The notes below the pieces were generated by a model, which was not told where the DNA came from, ran no database searches, and worked only from the letters and a program-made list of their open reading frames with translations. From positions 1 to 17,553 of the forward strand of contig DASXYG010000057.1 of assembly GCA_036502625.1 (NCBI GenBank): DNA of 17,553 nucleotides, read 5' to 3'. The stretch comes from DASXYG01 sp036502625 (GTDB taxonomy: Bacteria > Actinomycetota > Actinomycetes > Streptosporangiales > Streptosporangiaceae). Shown one piece after another: positions 13,899-17,553 of the stretch (position 1 is the first letter of the stretch; every line of letters starts with the position of its first letter). The translations under genes were made by a program, and so were the position numbers.

Positions 13899-14444
13899 AT
13901 GGCCTTCACCGACAAGCTGCTGCTGTGGCTGCACATCGCGTTCGCGATCTTCACGATCGGCCCGGTCACCGTGACCACCTCGTTCACGCCGAGGTACATC
14001 AGGTCCGGTGACGTCCCGGTCCTGCGGTTCCTGAACCGGACGACCCGCATCTTCGGGCTGCTCACGATCGGCGTGTTCCTGTTCGGCGCCGTCCTGGGCC
14101 GCGAGCGGATGGCCCAGGCGTGGCTGACCATCTCGATGACGCTGTTCATCGTGGCGTTCGCGCTGCTGTTCGCCCTGGTGGAGCGCGACCAGCGCAAGGC
14201 GATCCAGAAGCTGCTCGCCAAGCAGGCCGCTGAGGCGGCCGCTGAGGCGGCGGCGCCCGCGGCGGCCGAGAGCGCGGACGCGTCCGAGGCCGCCGAGGAG
14301 AAGGCCGAGACGCCGGGCGAGAAGGCCGCGAGGAAGGTCAAGGACACCGACGTCCGGGTGCAGACGGCCCGCATCGCGTCGATGTCCGGGGTGATCGCGC
14401 TGCTCTGGCTGGTCATCCTGGTGCTCATGGTCTGGTTCGCCTGA
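13899..14444 (+). CDS. DUF2269-like integral membrane protein
   Basis: Product 181 aa. Four hydrophobic segments are visible: about 7-27 (LLLWLHIAFAIFTIGPVTV), 50-67 (FGLLTIGVFLFGAVLG), 73-95 (WLTISMTLFIVAFALLFALV) and 160-180 (VIALLWLVILVLMVWF). The WLHIAFAIFTIGP opening resembles DUF2269 predicted membrane proteins. Between the third and fourth segments, residues about 105-150 form an Ala/Glu/Lys-rich insert (AEAAAEAAAPAAAE and similar), predicted to be helical or disordered and cytoplasmic. A TAGGCT word 6 bases before the ATG suggests a leaderless transcript, separate from the ATPase/VWA pair 55 bp upstream. Function unknown. Confidence 0.8.
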   Translation: MAFTDKLLLWLHIAFAIFTIGPVTVTTSFTPRYIRSGDVPVLRFLNRTTRIFGLLTIGVFLFGAVLGRERMAQAWLTISMTLFIVAFALLFALVERDQRKAIQKLLAKQAAEAAAEAAAPAAAESADASEAAEEKAETPGEKAARKVKDTDVRVQTARIASMSGVIALLWLVILVLMVWFA

Positions 14445-14524
14445 GCGGGGAACCGTGCGCCGGGTGTTGTCGTTAATCACTTGGTAAAGGACTCGTCTCT
14501 GCGGACCGCTACGACGGAGGAATG

Positions 14525-15322
14525 ATGCGCAGCAGCAACCCGATCCTCACGCGGGAGGGCGCGTTCGGGCGGGCCGCTCCGCCCAGCGCGGACCAGTTGT
14601 CGCAGATGTACAACGCGCCCTCGTACGCCGGCCCGCCGCTGGCCGCCGAGCGCCGCATGACCATCGACGACGTGGTGCTGCGCACGGCCGCCACGCTCGG
14701 CACGATCCTGGTGGTCGGCGCCGCCGCCTGGGCGCTGGACCTCGGCATCGGCTTCGCGGTGCTCGGCGCGATCGCCGGGTTCGCGCTGGCCATGGTGAAC
14801 ATCTTCAAGCGCAAGGTCAGCCCGCCGCTGATCCTCGCGTACGCCGCGTGTGAAGGCCTGTTCCTCGGCGTCATCAGCCACTTCTTCAACACGCAGTTCA
14901 GCTCGGGCAACCCGCTGGTCGGCAGCATCGTCACGCAGGCGGTCATCGGCACCACCCTGGCGTTCGTCGGCGTGCTGGCCGCGTACTCCCTGCGCGTCGT
15001 GCGGGTGACGCAGAAGTTCACCCGCTACGTCGTCGGCGCGGGCATCGCGCTCGTCGGCCTCATGGTCGTGAACCTGCTGGCCGGCCTGTTCATCCCCGGC
15101 GGCCTCGGCCTGCGCTCCGGCGGCACCGCCTCGATCATCTTCAGCGTGATCGCCATCGCGGTCGGCTGCCTGTTCCTGCTGCTCGACTTCAACGAGATCG
15201 AGCAGGGCGTCCGCATGGGCGCGCCGAAGTCCTACGCCTGGATGTGCGCGTTCGGCCTCACCGTCACGCTGGTCTGGATCTACCTGGAGATCCTGCGCCT
15301 CCTGTCGTACTTCCGGCAGTGA
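14525..15322 (+). CDS. Bax inhibitor-1/YccA family membrane protein
   Basis: Product 265 aa. ATG codons lie at 14522 and 14525. GGAGG at 14516-14520 is too close to the first, and family members as I remember them begin MRSSNP, so I choose 14525. A polar N-terminus of about 50 residues (NPILTREGAF, MYNAPSYAG, RMTIDDVVLRTA) precedes about seven hydrophobic segments. The conserved C-terminal part LLLDFNEIEQGVRMGAPKSYAW carries the acidic residues that, in the structurally studied BsYetJ, belong to the pH-sensitive calcium-leak site. The family includes calcium-permeable channels; the substrate in actinomycetes is not established. It stands alone, 77 bp after the DUF2269-like gene, and converges on the PPOX gene with a 13-bp gap. 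Confidence 0.92.
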   Translation: MRSSNPILTREGAFGRAAPPSADQLSQMYNAPSYAGPPLAAERRMTIDDVVLRTAATLGTILVVGAAAWALDLGIGFAVLGAIAGFALAMVNIFKRKVSPPLILAYAACEGLFLGVISHFFNTQFSSGNPLVGSIVTQAVIGTTLAFVGVLAAYSLRVVRVTQKFTRYVVGAGIALVGLMVVNLLAGLFIPGGLGLRSGGTASIIFSVIAIAVGCLFLLLDFNEIEQGVRMGAPKSYAWMCAFGLTVTLVWIYLEILRLLSYFRQ

Positions 15323-15335
15323 GGCGCGCGGCCGG

Positions 15336-15746
15336 TCAGCCCGACACGTTCGGCCCGGCGCGCGTGAGGGAGATCCGCACGAGAACGCGGCGTTCGCGTT
15401 CCATGGCGGCGCGGTAGTCCGACCAGTCGGGGTGCTCGCCGCCCGTACGCCGGTAGTAGTCGATGAGGCCGTCCATGGCCGCCGGCAGCGCCACCACCGT
15501 GGCGTCGCCCTCGACCTGGGCCCACGCGCCGAAGAAGCCGTCGTTCACGACGCACAGGGCGGCGCGCGGGTCGCGGCGGAGGTTGCGCGTCTTCACGGCG
15601 GTCTCGCGGGTGCTGATGAGCACGTCGCCGGTGTCGTCGACGGCGCACAGCACCGGCGACATCTGCGGGCGCCCGTCGGCGCGGAACGTCGCGAGCACGG
15701 CGCGGTGGTGCGCGGCGATGAACGCGCGGGCCTCGGCAAGATCCAT
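15336..15746 (-). CDS. PPOX-class probable F420- or FMN-dependent oxidoreductase
   Basis: Product 136 aa, start ATG 15746. It matches the small split-barrel pyridoxamine-5'-phosphate-oxidase-like proteins: ARAFIAAHHRAVLATFRADGRPQMSPV, GDVLISTRETAVKTRNLRRDPRAALCV, FFGAWAQVEGDATVV. The TRNLRRDPRAAL segment lies near the cofactor phosphate in this fold. In actinomycetes, members such as Rv1155 bind F420. Whether this one uses F420 or FMN cannot be decided from the sequence read here. No Shine-Dalgarno precedes the ATG; CATCGT, a poor -10 word, ends 7 bases before it. It stands alone between the BI-1 gene and the DUF4287 gene. Confidence 0.87.
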   Translation of the reverse strand: MDLAEARAFIAAHHRAVLATFRADGRPQMSPVLCAVDDTGDVLISTRETAVKTRNLRRDPRAALCVVNDGFFGAWAQVEGDATVVALPAAMDGLIDYYRRTGGEHPDWSDYRAAMERERRVLVRISLTRAGPNVSG

Positions 15747-15783
15747 GGGCCCAACGATGCACCGCCGCCGATCGGAGGCGCAA

Positions 15784-15818
15784 CGGCCGCCGTTCCGCTC
15801 TACGCGGACCGGCGGCCG
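15784..15818 (-). terminator. Hairpin terminator after the DUF4287 gene
   Basis: CGGCCGCC (15784-15791) pairs with GGCGGCCG (15811-15818), with an inner CCGC/GCGG pairing (15795-15798, 15804-15807). It lies 22 bases past the stop of the minus-strand DUF4287 gene. There is no U-tract. Confidence 0.6.
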
Positions 15819-15840
15819 GACTCTGGCTGCACGGGCTGGA

Positions 15841-16071
15841 TCAAGAGATCAAGCGGGTGGCCCTGCGGCGCTCGTACTCGTGGACGATGGCGCTGGCGTA
15901 GCCGTGGGAGAGCGCGTGCTCGTCGGCAAGCCAGTTCACTCGTTCCTCGCATCGGAGGAAGGCCGGGCCCTCGTCGATGCTCTCGAACCACTCGGGGAGT
16001 TGGCGCCCGGTGACGACCGGGATTCGCGCGATCAGGTTCTTGTGCGTCTCCGGCGAGAGGTTCAGAGACAT
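15841..16071 (-). CDS. Small DUF4287-type protein
   Basis: Product 76 aa, start ATG 16071 with GGAGG 5 bases upstream, a textbook ribosome binding site. An in-frame ATG further up (16149) would add an unrelated Cys/Arg-rich stretch and is not used. The protein is MSLNLSPETHKNLIARIPVVTGR, then LPEWFESIDEGP, ERVNWLADEHALSHGYASAIVHEYERRR. The TGRxLxEW and WLxxEHxLxHGYAxxIVHEY features match DUF4287, a short domain common in actinomycetes and of unknown function. It is probably cytoplasmic and monocistronic, with its own promoter-like sequence upstream and a hairpin downstream. Confidence 0.83.
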   Translation of the reverse strand: MSLNLSPETHKNLIARIPVVTGRQLPEWFESIDEGPAFLRCEERVNWLADEHALSHGYASAIVHEYERRRATRLIS

Positions 16072-16105
16072 CGGCACCTCCAGTGGGTGGGCTGCTCTTG
16101 GTGTG

Positions 16106-16134
16106 AGACTGCATGACCGGCGGCGACATGACAA
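16106..16134 (-). promoter_or_regulatory. Possible sigma-70-type promoter of the DUF4287 gene
   Basis: On the minus strand TTGTCA (16134-16129), 17 bases, CAGTCT (16111-16106). The start would be near 16099, leaving a leader of about 28 bases that contains the GGAGG site. Confidence 0.4.
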
Positions 16135-16217
16135 GCCCCCGACGTCCACGAATTCGCGCCGTCAGGTAGATCCTTTGGCACCGGGCGCTGTCAGAGCGGT
16201 ACGAACCGTCACCAGAA

Positions 16218-16250
16218 CGCGGCCCCGGCGGTGGTTCCGCCGGGGCCGCG
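16218..16250 (-). terminator. Perfect 14-bp hairpin terminator after the thiolase gene
   Basis: CGCGGCCCCGGCGG (16218-16231), loop TGGTT, CCGCCGGGGCCGCG (16237-16250): 14 perfect pairs, 19 bases beyond the thiolase stop. On the minus strand TTCTGG follows, so the U-tract is minimal. Confidence 0.85.
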
Positions 16251-16269
16251 TCTCAGATGCTGGTACGGA

Positions 16270-17490
16270 TCAGGACAGCCGCTCGAAGATCATCGCCATG
16301 CCCTGGCCGCCGCCGACGCACATCGTCTCCAGGCCGAACGTCTTGTCGTGGTGGGCCAGGGAGTTCAGCAGCGTGGACGTGATACGCGCGCCGGTCATGC
16401 CGAACGGGTGGCCGAGCGCGATGGCGCCGCCGTTGACGTTCAGCTTGTCGATGTCGATGCCGAGCTCCCGGTACGACGGGATGACCTGCGCGGCGAACGC
16501 CTCGTTGATCTCGACGAGGTCGATGTCGTCGATGGACATGCCGGCGCGGGCCAGCGCCTGCTTGGACGCCTCGACCGGGCCGAGGCCCATGATCTCCGGG
16601 GACAGGCCCGTCACGCCGGTGGACACGATGCGGGCCAGCGGGGTCAGGCCGAGCTCGGCGGCCTTCGTGTCGGACATGACGACCACCGCGGCGCCGCCGT
16701 CGTTCAGCGGGCAGCAGTTGCCGGCCGTGACCGTGCCGTCGGGCCGGAAGACCGGCTTGAGCTGGGACACCTTCTCCAGGGTGGTGCCCGCGCGGGGGCC
16801 GTCGTCGTTACTGACGACCGTGCCGTCCGGCAGCGTCACCGGGGTGATGTCCTTGGCGAAGAAGCCGTCGGCGATGGCCTTCTCGGCGAGGTTCTGCGAG
16901 CGCACGCCGAACGCGTCCTGGTCGGCGCGGCTGACGTCCTTGAGGCCGGCGACGTTCTCGGCGGTCTGGCCCATCGCGATGTAGACGTCCGGGATCTGGC
17001 CGTCCTCGCGCGGGTCGTGCCAGACGCCGCCGCCGCCCTCGGCGGTCTTGGCCGCACGGGCCTGCGCGTCCGCGTAGATCGGGTTCTGCGTCTCGGGCAG
17101 GCTGTCGCTGTTGCCCTTGACGAAGCGGGAGACGGCCTCGACGCCCGCGGAGATGAAGACGTCGCCCTCGCCGGCCTTGATCGCGTGGAAGGCCATGCGG
17201 GTCGTCTGGAGCGACGAGGAGCAGTAGCGGGTGATGGTCGTGCCGGGCAGCGTGTCGAAGCCGAGCGCCACGGCCACCGAGCGCGCCATGTTGAAGCCCT
17301 GCTCGCCGCCGGGCAGGCCGCAGCCGAGCATGAGGTCGTCGATCTGGCCCGGGTCGAGCTGCGGGACCTTGTCCAGCGCGGCCCGCACGATGGTCGCGGC
17401 GAGGTCGTCGGGCCGGATGTCCTTGAGCGACCCCTTGAAGGCGCGACCGATGGGGGAGCGCGCGGTCGCGACGATGACGGCTTCGGGCAT
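16270..17490 (-). CDS. Acetyl-CoA acetyltransferase / 3-ketoacyl-CoA thiolase (FadA3-like)
   Basis: Product 406 aa, start ATG 17490 with GGAGG upstream. It is a full-length thiolase: Cys90 in TITRYCSSSLQT is the acyl-accepting nucleophile, NEAFAAQ the CoA-site loop, GGAIALGHPFGMTGAR with His361, and CVGGGQG with the acid/base Cys391. It catalyses thiolytic cleavage of 3-ketoacyl-CoA in beta-oxidation, or condensation of two acetyl-CoA. The LGCGLPGGEQGFNMAR and WHDPREDGQIPDVYIAMGQTAENVA segments resemble, as I recall it, mycobacterial FadA3 (Rv1074c). Chain-length preference cannot be read from sequence. No other fatty-acid genes lie in the window, though an operon could extend beyond the right edge. 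A perfect hairpin follows. Confidence 0.95.
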   Translation of the reverse strand: MPEAVIVATARSPIGRAFKGSLKDIRPDDLAATIVRAALDKVPQLDPGQIDDLMLGCGLPGGEQGFNMARSVAVALGFDTLPGTTITRYCSSSLQTTRMAFHAIKAGEGDVFISAGVEAVSRFVKGNSDSLPETQNPIYADAQARAAKTAEGGGGVWHDPREDGQIPDVYIAMGQTAENVAGLKDVSRADQDAFGVRSQNLAEKAIADGFFAKDITPVTLPDGTVVSNDDGPRAGTTLEKVSQLKPVFRPDGTVTAGNCCPLNDGGAAVVVMSDTKAAELGLTPLARIVSTGVTGLSPEIMGLGPVEASKQALARAGMSIDDIDLVEINEAFAAQVIPSYRELGIDIDKLNVNGGAIALGHPFGMTGARITSTLLNSLAHHDKTFGLETMCVGGGQGMAMIFERLS

Positions 17491-17553
17491 GGGTCCTCCA
17501 CGGTGAGGCGGGTTCCGGGACGCAGGTCGCCGGACGACTGTCCCCGCGAAAGT

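Noticed and set aside
16072..16217. Possible RNA gene between the DUF4287 and thiolase genes
   Set aside because: No tRNA-like cloverleaf or strong structure apart from the thiolase terminator; the stretch is explained by a promoter and leader.

Overview
The window is very GC-rich DNA with GTG as well as ATG starts. It carries a FadA3-type thiolase, a probable F420/FMN-binding PPOX protein, an Rv0958/Rv0959-like ATPase and VWA pair, and a SigJ-like ECF sigma factor. Together these point to an actinomycete, most plausibly of the Streptosporangiales (Actinomadura or Nonomuraea type). That placement is inferred from gene content and base composition only.

Layout. 1-1539: two tandem RDD-domain membrane proteins, the first cut by the window edge, both with low-complexity Gln/Pro/Gly tails. 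1540-3224: about 1.7 kb with no credible gene. It holds a C-rich stretch, three diverged copies of a dispersed repeat block, a heptamer tandem array and a G-rich 7/8-bp minisatellite with a 31-bp higher-order unit. 3225-3497: the C-terminal remnant of an M1 metallopeptidase, starting where the minisatellite ends. 3540-4928: an intact secreted M1 metallopeptidase. 4933-6141 (minus): threonine ammonia-lyase. 6183-7061 (minus): an ECF sigma factor with a SnoaL-like C-terminal domain, divergent from an AhpD/carboxymuconolactone decarboxylase-like gene (7148-7603). 7661-8974 (minus): a secreted protein with a probable double-psi barrel domain. 9118-10299 (minus): a FIST sensory-domain protein. 10414-13843: a MoxR-like AAA+ ATPase and its VWA partner. 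13899-14444: a DUF2269-like membrane protein. 14525-15322: a Bax inhibitor-1/YccA-like membrane protein. 15336-15746 (minus): a PPOX-class oxidoreductase. 15841-16071 (minus): a small DUF4287-type protein. 16270-17490 (minus): a thiolase.

The strongest regulatory observation is between the sigma factor and the AhpD-like gene. Two promoters of the ECF41 form (TGTCACA-N16-CGTC) lie on opposite strands, face to face, in an exactly symmetric dyad. One is a perfect match and reads into the AhpD-like gene; the other has one mismatch and reads into the sigma gene. This looks like a self-contained autoregulated switch, possibly reading through into the threonine ammonia-lyase gene. The second notable region is the repeat tract at 2341-3220, which abuts the broken M1 copy and has very high G-quadruplex potential. 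Apart from these, most of the window is ordinary actinomycete core and accessory content.
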